From assembly GCF_900103455.1 (NCBI RefSeq), contig NZ_FNHI01000021.1:57676-121675 (forward strand): a stretch of 64,000 bases of DNA, written 5' to 3'. Every line of letters starts with the position of its first letter. Position 1 is the first letter of the stretch. The notes under the pieces are model-generated. The model had not been told where the DNA came from, searched no databases, and worked only from the letters and a program-made list of their open reading frames with translations. Source of the stretch: Streptomyces wuyuanensis. GTDB taxonomy: Bacteria > Actinomycetota > Actinomycetes > Streptomycetales > Streptomycetaceae. Shown piece after piece: positions 32,352-39,910 of this stretch. The position numbers and the translations under genes were made by a program.

Positions 32352-33362
32352 ATGCGGCTCGGACTCGCGCTCGGCTACTGGGGGCGCGGTCCTGACCCCG
32401 CGCAGACCGAACTCGCCGTGGAGGCGGAGCGACTCGGCTACGACTCCGTCTGGACGGCCGAGGCGTGGGGCTCCGACGCGTTCACGCCGCTCACCTGGAT
32501 CGCCGCGCGGACGAAGCGGATCCGGCTCGGCACGGCGGTGGCGCAGATGGCGGCCCGTACGCCCACCGCCACCGCCATGCACGCTCTCACGCTCGACCAT
32601 CTCTCGGGCGGGCGGATGCTCCTGGGCCTCGGGCTGTCGGGGCCGCAGGTCGTCGAGGGCTGGTACGGGCGGCCGTTCCCGAGGAGCCCGCTGACGGCGA
32701 CCCGGGAGTACGTGGACGTCATCCGCCAGGTCCTGCGCCGCGAGGGCCCCGTGGAACTCGACGGCCGCTTCCACACCCTCCCGTACGCCGGGGAGGACGG
32801 CACCGGTCTCGGCAAGGCGCTCAAGCCGATCACCCACCCCCTGCGGGCCCGGGTGCCGTTGCTGCTGGGGGCCGAGGGCCCGAAGAACATCGCGCAGACG
32901 ACCCGGATCGCGGACGGCTGGCTGCCGCTGTACTGGACGCCGCTGCGGACGGAGGTCTACGAGGCGTCGCTCACCGAACTGCCCGAGGACTTCATGATCG
33001 CGCCGATGGCCCGCGCCCACGTCTGCGACGACGTCGCCCAAGGGCTGCTCCCGGTCAAGGCGATGCTGGGCTTCTACATCGGCGGCATGGGCCACGCCGC
33101 CCGCAACTTCCACGCCGATCTGATGGCGCGCATGGGCTACGAGGCCGAAGCACGGCACATCCAGCGGCTGTTCGCCGAGAACCGCCGGGATGAGGCGGTG
33201 CTCGCCGTCCCCGATGCCTTCGCCGACGAGATCTCGCTCGTCGGGCCACGGGAACGCATCGCCGAGCGGCTGGAGTCATGGCGCAAGGGCCCGGTCACCG
33301 ACCTGCTGGTGACGGCGCCGGACCCCCGCACCCTGAGAGTCTTGGCCGAGCTGAACTCCTGA
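32352..33362 (+). CDS. LLM-class F420-dependent oxidoreductase (Rv3520c-like)
   Basis: 336 residues from ATG 32352. Luciferase-like TIM barrel with the F420-enzyme N-terminus MRLGLALGYWGRGPD and conserved blocks SVWTAEAWGSDAFTPL, TLDHLSGGRMLLGLGLSGPQ, GWYGRPF, KPITHPLRARVPLLLGAEGPKN. The match to mycobacterial Rv3520c is close over the whole length; Rv3520c belongs to the KstR (cholesterol) regulon there. The enzyme is expected to use reduced F420 to act on an acyl or polycyclic intermediate; the reaction is unknown. The CTGACG-class palindrome in front links it to the other catabolic genes in this window. Confidence 0.88.
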   Translation: MRLGLALGYWGRGPDPAQTELAVEAERLGYDSVWTAEAWGSDAFTPLTWIAARTKRIRLGTAVAQMAARTPTATAMHALTLDHLSGGRMLLGLGLSGPQVVEGWYGRPFPRSPLTATREYVDVIRQVLRREGPVELDGRFHTLPYAGEDGTGLGKALKPITHPLRARVPLLLGAEGPKNIAQTTRIADGWLPLYWTPLRTEVYEASLTELPEDFMIAPMARAHVCDDVAQGLLPVKAMLGFYIGGMGHAARNFHADLMARMGYEAEARHIQRLFAENRRDEAVLAVPDAFADEISLVGPRERIAERLESWRKGPVTDLLVTAPDPRTLRVLAELNS

Positions 33363-33764
33363 GCCCTGACGGCCTTGGCGGCACTCAACTCCGGGGCCCT
33401 GCCCGGAAACCGGCGCCGTCCGCGCGGAGGGGGCAGGGCGCGGTGCGCCCGGCGCATGCGCTCGGGGAGGCGGAGGGTCCGCACCGTACCGAGCTGCGCC
33501 GGACAGGCCCGACGACCCGGGGAGTGGCGTGCCGGGCGGGAACGGGCGGGCGGCGTGCGCGGCCCGGACGGCGCCGGCTCACGCGGGGCCGCCGCCATGC
33601 CCAAGGGCTGTCCCGTAGTCACCGGCGGATCAGCGCGCGGCGTCAGATGCGGTGCATCGTAGGGCGGAGGGCCGCCCTCATGCCGGGCGTATTCAGGCGA
33701 TCCGACAACGCAGCGAGGTGCCGTAGCCGTCGTCGTGCGCCCGCTGGGGATGACGGGACAGCCC
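33363..33764. other. intergenic region, no gene; degenerate duplication of the preceding gene's 3' end
   Basis: About 400 bases with only Arg/Ala/Pro-rich noise frames. Bases 33374-33401 match 33341-33368 (the last codons and stop of the F420 oxidoreductase gene plus a few bases) at 22 of 28 positions, an old local duplication. No clear hairpin terminator is seen. Confidence 0.55.
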
Positions 33765-34223
33765 TTACAGGCGCCCGCCCGTCAGCCGGGTGACCGGGCC
33801 GTGGCCGCTGCGTTCCGAGCGCCGGCCCGCCAGGTAGGAGACCGCGCCCAGGGCCGTGGCGCCGGCCGTGGCGCCCGCCGCGATGAGCTTGCGGGCCTTG
33901 AGGACCGTCCATGCGGTCGTGGCCACGGACGCCACCTGCCCGGCGGCCGTACCGGCACCCTTGAGGGCGGTGGTCGCCACGGAGCCCGCCGTGGTCGCGG
34001 CGCGTCCGATGCCGCTGCCCGCCGACTTGGCGGCATGTGCCGCACCGCTCCCCGCGTCCTCGGCGGCACGGCCGGTGGCCCTGCCCGCGGATTCCGCCTT
34101 CGACGCGGTGCTCTGCGCGGCCTTCGCCGAGGACTCCTTGGCCTTGGCGGCGGTCGCCTTGGTCGCCTTGGTGGCACGGGTCGTCGTGCCGCTGCCGTTG
34201 TTGTTCGCGCTTGAGTTGGTCAT
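33765..34223 (-). CDS. Ala/Lys/Thr-rich protein with H1-like N-terminal repeats
   Basis: 152 residues from ATG 34223. The first 75 residues are a low-complexity Lys/Ala/Thr/Ser string (TRATKATKATAAKAKESSAK) resembling histone H1 tails or LEA-type helical repeats. The remainder is Gly/Ala-rich and mildly hydrophobic (GTAAGQVASVATTAWTVLKA, LIAAGATAGATALGAVSYLAG), long enough for a weak membrane association. There is no signal peptide. DNA compaction or stress protection are possible roles from composition only. It is followed on the same strand by nothing; the lipoprotein gene lies upstream with a 147-base gap. Confidence 0.65.
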   Translation of the reverse strand: MTNSSANNNGSGTTTRATKATKATAAKAKESSAKAAQSTASKAESAGRATGRAAEDAGSGAAHAAKSAGSGIGRAATTAGSVATTALKGAGTAAGQVASVATTAWTVLKARKLIAAGATAGATALGAVSYLAGRRSERSGHGPVTRLTGGRL

Positions 34224-34370
34224 GGCGTTCGAATTGCCGCTTCTGCCGGACGCAAACGGGGCGGCGTCGAACGGCCCGGTTCCCGGGACGTGTTCGGACT
34301 GCAGGCGCTCCCCGGCCCGGTACGGGCCCGGCCGGCGGTGGCTCCGCCCGTCGGCCGCGGCGGCCGCGGC

Positions 34371-34952
34371 TCAGCCGCCGCTCAGCTGCGTGGCCGAGGG
34401 GACCTTCTCCTTCACCACCGCACCGGCGCTCTGACCGGCGTCCTTGACCTGGTTGACGACGTTCTCGAAGGCACCGATGTCGGCGTCGCCCACCTGTCCC
34501 TTGCGGATCTTGGATCCGAGGCCCTTCAGCGACTCGATGCCCGCGGTGACCGGAGCGATCGCCTTCGCCAGCAGCGGATCGCCCTTGGCGTTGTTCGCGG
34601 CCGCCTTGAGCCTGTTGTAGGCGAACGCGCCCGCCAGGCCCGCCTTCACGAGCGCGACCTTCTGGCCGTCGGCGCCCTTCTGGAACTTCCCGGCCCGGTA
34701 CGGCTTGACGATCCACTGGTAGACCGCGCCCGCCGCGAGCCCGGCGTTCGCCACGAACCGGGTCTTGGCGAACTTCTGCGCCTCCACGGCGTCCGTGGGC
34801 GTCGCAGCGGCGCCCGCCTCGTCCTCGCCCCCGCAGGCCGCGGTGGCGCCCAGCAGCGTGCAGCAGAGCAACAGGGCGACGGCCGCCCGGCGCAACCGCC
34901 GGCCCGTCCTGGTGCACGCCCGGCGGGCGGTCGTCGTTGCCGGAGTCGGCAT
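34371..34952 (-). CDS. lipoprotein of unknown function
   Basis: 193 residues from ATG 34952, preceded by GGGAGGAC. An Arg-rich n-region, hydrophobic core and Cys in LLGATAACGGEDE give a lipoprotein signal. The mature chain is all-alpha: VEAQKFAKTRFVANAGLAAG, YQWIVKPYRAGKFQKGADGQ, VALVKAGLAGAFAYNRLKAA, and a C-terminal helix pair ending GQSAGAVVKEKVPSATQLSGG. I do not recognise a named family. It is probably anchored on the outer side of the membrane. The adjacent Lys/Ala-rich gene on the same strand could be in the same transcript. Confidence 0.75.
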   Translation of the reverse strand: MPTPATTTARRACTRTGRRLRRAAVALLLCCTLLGATAACGGEDEAGAAATPTDAVEAQKFAKTRFVANAGLAAGAVYQWIVKPYRAGKFQKGADGQKVALVKAGLAGAFAYNRLKAAANNAKGDPLLAKAIAPVTAGIESLKGLGSKIRKGQVGDADIGAFENVVNQVKDAGQSAGAVVKEKVPSATQLSGG

Positions 34953-35134
34953 GGCAGTCCTCCCTGACCTCCCCGAGCTCCTGACCTCCCCTTTGTCCGG
35001 CCTCCCGGGTCCGGCCTCCCCGGACCGCCGCTCCCCGAGGCCTCTCGCGCCAGCGTCACCCGGCACCGGCCGTTGCGCCACTCGGGCGAATCCGCCCCGG
35101 GTTTGGTTCAACGGAGAACGGCAATCCGGTTGCC

Positions 35135-35428
35135 ATGTCTCCCCGCAGAAGTGGTAGCAACCAGGCGGCGACGATCATCATGGTGGTCGCCGATGTGATG
35201 GCCGTCATCATCGGCCTGTGGATCCTGATGTACCTGCTGGACGCGAACCGCGCCAACGACCTGGTCATCCTGATCCGGGACGTGGCCGGCTGGCTCGCCG
35301 GCTGGTCGCACGATCTGTTCACGTTCGACGAGGCGTGGGCGCGGGTGGTGGCGGGCTACGGCCTCGCCGCGGTCGTGTACCTCTTCGTCGGACACGCCGT
35401 GGCGGGCCGGCTGCGCCGCCACAGCTGA
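35135..35428 (+). CDS. small two-TM membrane protein
   Basis: 97 residues from ATG 35135. Two hydrophobic segments at about 13-34 and 70-90 flank an amphipathic loop (LLDANRANDLVILIRDVAGW). Both termini are basic and predicted cytoplasmic. Family members of this size are common in Streptomyces and uncharacterised. It is divergent from the lipoprotein gene and converges closely (26 bases) with the terpene-cyclase-like gene. Confidence 0.75.
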   Translation: MSPRRSGSNQAATIIMVVADVMAVIIGLWILMYLLDANRANDLVILIRDVAGWLAGWSHDLFTFDEAWARVVAGYGLAAVVYLFVGHAVAGRLRRHS

Positions 35429-35454
35429 CCCCCTCCCCCGCGCGGCCGCCGCAC

Positions 35455-36549
35455 CTACCGGCAGCACTCCGGTTCGAGGCCGCGCGGCAGCCGCTCCCCG
35501 CCGAACACCGCGGTGGTCGCCTCGTCGCCCCCCAGGGCGGCCACCGCGAGCAGCAGCGAACCGGCGGTCCACGTGGTGAGTTCCTCCGGCCACACCGCGC
35601 GGTTGCCCTCGAAGACGTAGCCCGTCCAGTACATGCCGCCCTCGGCGCGCAGGTGCTGGATGGACTGCAGGATCTCCAGCGCCCGGTCGGACTCCCCCAC
35701 CGCCCAGAGTGCCAGGGCCAGTTCGCAGCTCTCGCCGCCCGTCACCCACGGGTTGGGCAGCACGCACCGCACGCCGAGTCCGGGGACCACGAACGCGTCC
35801 CAGCGCGCGTCGATCCTGGCCTTCGCCTCGTCGCCGGTGAGGGCGCCGCCGAGGACCGGGTAGTACCAGTCCATCGAGTACTGCGACTTGTCGAGGAAGC
35901 GGTCCTGGTGCCGGCGGATCGCGTGCCCGAGGGCCCCCGTCGCCAACTCCCAGTCCGGCTGGGGCTCCTCGCGCTCCTCGGCGATGGCGAGGGCACAGCG
36001 CAGGGCGTGGAAGATCGACGAACTCCCGGTCAGCAGCGCGTCGTCGACCGCCGCGCCGCCGTCCTCCGGTGCCTCGCGCTTCCAGCCGATCTGGCCGCCG
36101 GGCTGCTGGAGGCGGAGCACGAACTCGATCGCCGCGTGGACGGACGGCCACATCCGGTCCAGGAACACGTCGTCCCCGGTCGCCAGGTAGTGGTGCCAGA
36201 CGCCGACGGCCAGGTAGGCGCAGAAGTTGGTCTCACGGCCCCGGTCGGTGGGCCGGTCGGCCTCGCCGTCGTGGTACGCGGCGTACCAGGAGCCGTCCTC
36301 GTTCTGATGGCGTGCCAGCCACTCGTAGGCACGGGCCGCCGCGGTGTGCTCGCCCGCCGCGTCCAGGGCCATCGCGGCCTCGGTGTGGTCCCACGGGTCG
36401 AGGTGGTGCCCCCGGAACCACGGGATGGCCCCGTCCTCGCGCTGGACGGAGAGGATGCCCGCGACGGTCTCGGCGGCCTGTTCGGCGGTGAGGACTCCGG
36501 GCAGGACGAGATGCTCGGTACGCCCTTGGCGGCGCCAGGGCACGGTCAC
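35455..36549 (-). CDS. prenyltransferase/squalene-cyclase-like alpha/alpha-barrel protein
   Basis: 364 residues from GTG 36549, which overlaps the methyltransferase stop as GTGA. Repeats of the terpene cyclase/prenyltransferase alpha-barrel are visible: GILSVQREDGAIPW, LARHQNEDGSWYAAYHDG, RETNFCAYLAVGVWHHYLATG. The DxDD motif of squalene-hopene cyclase and the Zn ligands of protein prenyltransferases are absent, so the catalytic type is unclear; glycoside-hydrolase-like toroids are an alternative. It is the third gene of a coupled operon with a GT4 glycosyltransferase and a SAM methyltransferase, a trio conserved in streptomycetes and suggestive of a glycolipid or glycosylated metabolite. Confidence 0.82.
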   Translation of the reverse strand: MTVPWRRQGRTEHLVLPGVLTAEQAAETVAGILSVQREDGAIPWFRGHHLDPWDHTEAAMALDAAGEHTAAARAYEWLARHQNEDGSWYAAYHDGEADRPTDRGRETNFCAYLAVGVWHHYLATGDDVFLDRMWPSVHAAIEFVLRLQQPGGQIGWKREAPEDGGAAVDDALLTGSSSIFHALRCALAIAEEREEPQPDWELATGALGHAIRRHQDRFLDKSQYSMDWYYPVLGGALTGDEAKARIDARWDAFVVPGLGVRCVLPNPWVTGGESCELALALWAVGESDRALEILQSIQHLRAEGGMYWTGYVFEGNRAVWPEELTTWTAGSLLLAVAALGGDEATTAVFGGERLPRGLEPECCR

Positions 36550-37277
36550 GCGTCGGCCTTCGGCAGGTGGGGCTTGGTCGCGTACGCCACGAAGCTCTTG
36601 CCGACGAGCGGATTCAGAGCCTGCTCGGCGACCCTGGTGACCAGGGGCTTCTTCATGATGTCCCAGACCAGGAGCTTGTGGTAGGCGCGCACCGGCAGAG
36701 CCTTGTCGTTGTCGACACCGAACGCGCACTTCAGCCACCAGTACGGCGAGTGCAGGGCGTGCGCGTGGTGGGTGCCGTACGGCTTGAGGCCCGCCTCGCG
36801 CATCCTGCCGAGGAGTTCGTCGGCCTTGTAGATGCGGATGTGCCCGCCCTCGACCTCGTGGTACTCGTCGGACAGCGCCCAGCAGATCTTCTCGGGGCCG
36901 TATCGGGGCACGGTGACGGCGATCCGGCCGCCGGGCTTGAGCACCCGGACCATCTCGGCGAGGACGCCCTTGTCGTCCGGGATGTGCTCCATCACCTCGG
37001 AGATGATGACGACGTCGAACGACTCGTCGGGGAAGGGCAGGTTGAGCGCGTCGCCCTCCATCGCGGTGGCGCTCGCGCCCTCGGGCGCCTCGCCGGCCTC
37101 CTTCATCGCCGCGAACCACTTGGCGACCTCGCGGATCTCCTCGCCGTTCTGGTCGAGGGCCACGACCCGGGCTCCGCGCCGGTAGCACTCGAACGCGTGC
37201 CGGCCGGCACCGCAGCCGAGGTCCAGCACGCGGTCGCCCGGGGCGAGCGGAAAGCGGGAGAAGTCGACGGTCAGCAC
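36546..37277 (-). CDS. class I SAM-dependent methyltransferase
   Basis: 243 residues from GTG 37277. Motif I VLDLGCGAGRHAFECYRRGA, strand 2 acidic residue in VVALDQNGEEIRE, and VIISEVMEHIPDDKGVLAEMVRVLKPGG are typical of UbiE/Methyltransf_11 enzymes. The C-terminal half (VTVPRYGPEKICWALSDEYH, GGHIRIYKADELLGRMREAG) is specific to this actinobacterial group. The substrate is unknown; context suggests a product of the GT4 enzyme. The stop overlaps the start of the cyclase-like gene, and the glycosyltransferase gene lies 121 bases upstream on the same strand. Confidence 0.88.
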   Translation of the reverse strand: MLTVDFSRFPLAPGDRVLDLGCGAGRHAFECYRRGARVVALDQNGEEIREVAKWFAAMKEAGEAPEGASATAMEGDALNLPFPDESFDVVIISEVMEHIPDDKGVLAEMVRVLKPGGRIAVTVPRYGPEKICWALSDEYHEVEGGHIRIYKADELLGRMREAGLKPYGTHHAHALHSPYWWLKCAFGVDNDKALPVRAYHKLLVWDIMKKPLVTRVAEQALNPLVGKSFVAYATKPHLPKADA

Positions 37278-37398
37278 GAGGTCTGCCCTTCCGGATGGGT
37301 CACGGCGCCCTCGCTGGGGGCGCGCCTTGCAGATGGTGCGGGCCCGCCGTCCGCACCCGCGGAGCGGATACTCGCCCGCCGCGCGGAACGCCGGGTGT

Positions 37399-38712
37399 TC
37401 ATCGGGCACCGGCCGGGGCCGGACGTGCCGCGATGGCCTCGCGGTAGAGCTGCGCCGTGCCCTGGGCCGCGCGGGCCCAGGTGAAGCGGGACAGGACGCG
37501 GGCCCGCCCGGCCGTGCCGATGCGGCGGCGCAGGTCGGCGTCCCCGAGGAGCCGGCCGAGCGCGCCGGCGAGGGCGTGGGCGTCGCCGGGCGGCACGGCG
37601 AGGCAGGTCTCGCCGTCGGGGCCGGTGACCTCCGGGATGGCGCCGCCGGTCGTGGCGACCAGCGGGGTGCCGGTGGCCATCGCCTCTGCGGCCGGCAGCG
37701 AGAAGCCCTCGTACAGCGACGGCACACAGGCCACCTGGGCGCTGCGCACGAGGTCCACCAGCTCCTGGTCGGAGATGCCCTTCACGAACCGGACGGCGTC
37801 ACCGAGCCCGCACCGCTCGATCATCCGGGCCACGGGTCCGTCCTCGGCGCGCTTGCCGACCACGACGAGATGGGCGTCCGGCTGCTCGGTACGGAGCTTG
37901 GCGAGCGCCTCCACGAGGTACACCAGGCCCTTGAGGGGCACGTCGGCGCTCGACGTCGTCACGATCCGGCCGGGCACCTCGGCCACCGACGGGTCCGGCG
38001 AGAAGAGATCGGTGTCGGCACCGATGTGCACGACTCGCAGCCGCTCCGGCCGCACGCCGAGGTGCTCGACGATCTCCTGTTCGGAGGAGCCGGAGACGGT
38101 GAGGACGGACGGCAGCCTGCGCGCGACCCGCTTCTGCATCCGGGTGAAGCCGTACCAGCGGCGCACCGACGCCCGGCGGCGCCAGTCCGGCGCGGCGTCG
38201 AGCTCCAGCTGCCGGTCGACGGTGATGGGGTGGTGGATGGTGGTGACGAGCGGTGCGCCGAGGTCGCCGAGCAGCCCGTAACCGAGCGTCTGGTTGTCGT
38301 GGACGACGTCGAACTCGCCCCGGCGCGCGAGCAGGTGGCGCCGTGCGCGCAGCGAGAACGTCAGCGGCTCAGGGAAGCCGCCGGTCCACATCGTGGCGAC
38401 CTCGACCCCGTCGATCCAGTCGCGGAACTCGTCGCGCCCGGGGGTGCGGAAGGGGTCGGGCTGGCGGTACAGGTCGAGGCTGGGCAGCTCGGTGAGCGGC
38501 ACGCCCTCGTCGAGGACGGGGAAGGGCTGGGCGCCGATCACCTCGACGCTGTGGCCCAGGCGGGCGAGCTCCCGCGACAGATGGCGCACGTAGACGCCCT
38601 GGCCCCCGCAGAACGGGTTGCCCTTGTAGGTGAGGAGCGCGATGCGCAGCGGTCGGTCACCGGCACCGGACGCACCCCCACGGGGCCCGGCCGCTATGGC
38701 CTCAGCGGTCAC
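37399..38712 (-). CDS. GT4-family glycosyltransferase
   Basis: 437 residues from GTG 38712. GT-B fold: N-terminal acceptor lobe with the Gly-rich loop ALLTYKGNPFCGGQGVYVRHL; C-terminal nucleotide-sugar lobe with the GT4 E-x7-E motif in VPSLYEGFSLPAAEAMATG and the Lys in SSADVPLKGLVYLVEAL. A retaining transferase acting at the membrane face on a lipid or small-molecule acceptor is likely. It opens the GT-methyltransferase-cyclase operon. A KstR-type box (38767-38780) lies 55 bases upstream, between it and the divergent kstR-like gene, so it may share that control. Confidence 0.88.
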   Translation of the reverse strand: MTAEAIAAGPRGGASGAGDRPLRIALLTYKGNPFCGGQGVYVRHLSRELARLGHSVEVIGAQPFPVLDEGVPLTELPSLDLYRQPDPFRTPGRDEFRDWIDGVEVATMWTGGFPEPLTFSLRARRHLLARRGEFDVVHDNQTLGYGLLGDLGAPLVTTIHHPITVDRQLELDAAPDWRRRASVRRWYGFTRMQKRVARRLPSVLTVSGSSEQEIVEHLGVRPERLRVVHIGADTDLFSPDPSVAEVPGRIVTTSSADVPLKGLVYLVEALAKLRTEQPDAHLVVVGKRAEDGPVARMIERCGLGDAVRFVKGISDQELVDLVRSAQVACVPSLYEGFSLPAAEAMATGTPLVATTGGAIPEVTGPDGETCLAVPPGDAHALAGALGRLLGDADLRRRIGTAGRARVLSRFTWARAAQGTAQLYREAIAARPAPAGAR

Positions 38713-38766
38713 CTACGGCCCCCTTCTCACTCCACTTTCGCCGGAGCGTAACCGCTCGCGCTAATC

Positions 38767-38780
38767 TAGAACAAGTTCCA
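38767..38780. promoter_or_regulatory. KstR-type operator at the kstR-like / glycosyltransferase divergent promoter
   Basis: TAGAACAAGTTCCA matches TnnAACnnGTTnnA at every fixed position. Its place, 200 bases before the kstR-like gene and 55 before the glycosyltransferase gene, suits autoregulation. A direct repeat CTTGATCGTT/CTTGATCGCT follows at about 38783-38803. Confidence 0.8.
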
Positions 38781-38980
38781 CACTTGATCGTTCTTGATCG
38801 CTCAAGGAGCATCGAATCTACCGGCAGGTAGCGCTGCTGTGAGGCCCGGAGCAGGTGATTCGCGCCACGGCGCGGGGCCCTGCCATGCTGGGCCCTCCGC
38901 AGCTCCCGAAGCGGGAACGCAGCACGGATCGGGACAGCGGGCCGGGAAGGGCCCCTGGAGCGGGGACGGGGACGGAAGAG

Positions 38981-39607
38981 ATGAGCGCGGAAGCCAGGCC
39001 GGCGGTCCCGGCGGCCCCACCGCTGACGGAGCGCCAGGAGGCCAGGCGCCGCCGCATCCTGCACGCCACTGCGCAGCTGGCCAGCCGGGGCGGCTTCGAC
39101 GCCGTGCAGATGCGCGAGGTCGCCGAGGCCGCCGGGGTCGCGCTCGGCACGCTGTACCGCTACTTCCCCTCCAAGGTGCACCTGCTCGTGGCCACCATGC
39201 AGGACCAGCTCCAGCATCTGCACACCACCCTGCGCAAGCGCCCACCGGTCGCGGACGGCGCGGCGCAGCGAGTCGCCGAGACCCTGATGCGGGCGTTCCG
39301 CGCGCTGCAGCGCGAACCCCATCTGGCGGACGCGATGGTGCGGGCGCTGACGTTCGCCGACCGCAGCGTCAGCCCCGAGGTCGACACGGTCTCGCGCCAG
39401 ACCACGGCGATCATCCTGGACGCGATGGGCCTGGAGAACCCGACGCCCGAACAGCTCTCCGCCGTCCGGGTCATCGAGCACACCTGGCACTCGGCCCTGA
39501 TCACCTGGCTGTCGGGTCGCGCCTCGATCGCCCAGGTGAAGATCGACATCGAGACGGTCTGCCGCCTGATCGACCTCACGGACCCGGAGCGCCGGCCCAC
39601 CGCGTGA
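38981..39607 (+). CDS. kstR: TetR-family repressor, KstR-like
   Basis: 208 residues from ATG 38981, with GGAAGAG just upstream; a longer frame from 38855 gives a disordered N-terminus and is less likely. The HTH region RRRRILHATAQLASRGGFDAVQMREVAEAAGVALGTLYRYFPSKVHLLVATM is nearly that of mycobacterial KstR (Rv3574), including VQMRxVA and TLYRYFPSKVHLL. The ligand domain (ALQREPHLADAMVRALTFAD, IEHTWHSALITWLSGRASIAQ) also follows KstR. In mycobacteria the ligand is a 3-oxo-4-cholestenoyl-CoA thioester that releases the repressor. Matching operators occur at five places in this window. Confidence 0.88.
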   Translation: MSAEARPAVPAAPPLTERQEARRRRILHATAQLASRGGFDAVQMREVAEAAGVALGTLYRYFPSKVHLLVATMQDQLQHLHTTLRKRPPVADGAAQRVAETLMRAFRALQREPHLADAMVRALTFADRSVSPEVDTVSRQTTAIILDAMGLENPTPEQLSAVRVIEHTWHSALITWLSGRASIAQVKIDIETVCRLIDLTDPERRPTA

Positions 39608-39676
39608 AGCGCGGGCCCGCTCCGCGCGATCGCGGCCCGCCCCGACCGCGCCCTCGTGGCACCGGACCGCTGGAGG

Positions 39677-39910
39677 CTACTCCTCGGGTGGGAACACCGC
39701 CTCACCACTCCCCGGCAGCCGGATCGAGATCGCCTCGACCGGGCAGCCCTCGGCAGCCGTGAGGATGTCCTCGTTTGCGTCGGTCTCCGGTTCGGTGGGG
39801 TGCGATTGGCGGGCGGCGTCCAGCTTGAAGCCGTCCGGCGCGTTGTTGACGCACATTCCCGAACCGATGCACACACCCCGGTCGACCTCGACCTGCCAGC
39901 GGTCACCCAT
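39677..39910 (-). CDS. 3Fe-4S ferredoxin
   Basis: 77 residues from ATG 39910, whose last base is shared with the aldehyde dehydrogenase stop (TGATG reading). Cluster ligands C14, C20 and C56 in CIGSGMCV...GCPVEAI mark a single [3Fe-4S] ferredoxin with Gly replacing the second cysteine, the type that delivers electrons to actinobacterial P450s. Mycobacterial FdxD (Rv3503c), in the cholesterol regulon, is the closest functional parallel. It is well placed to serve the CYP125-like P450 encoded at 51696, although that gene is 12 kb away. Confidence 0.9.
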   Translation of the reverse strand: MGDRWQVEVDRGVCIGSGMCVNNAPDGFKLDAARQSHPTEPETDANEDILTAAEGCPVEAISIRLPGSGEAVFPPEE

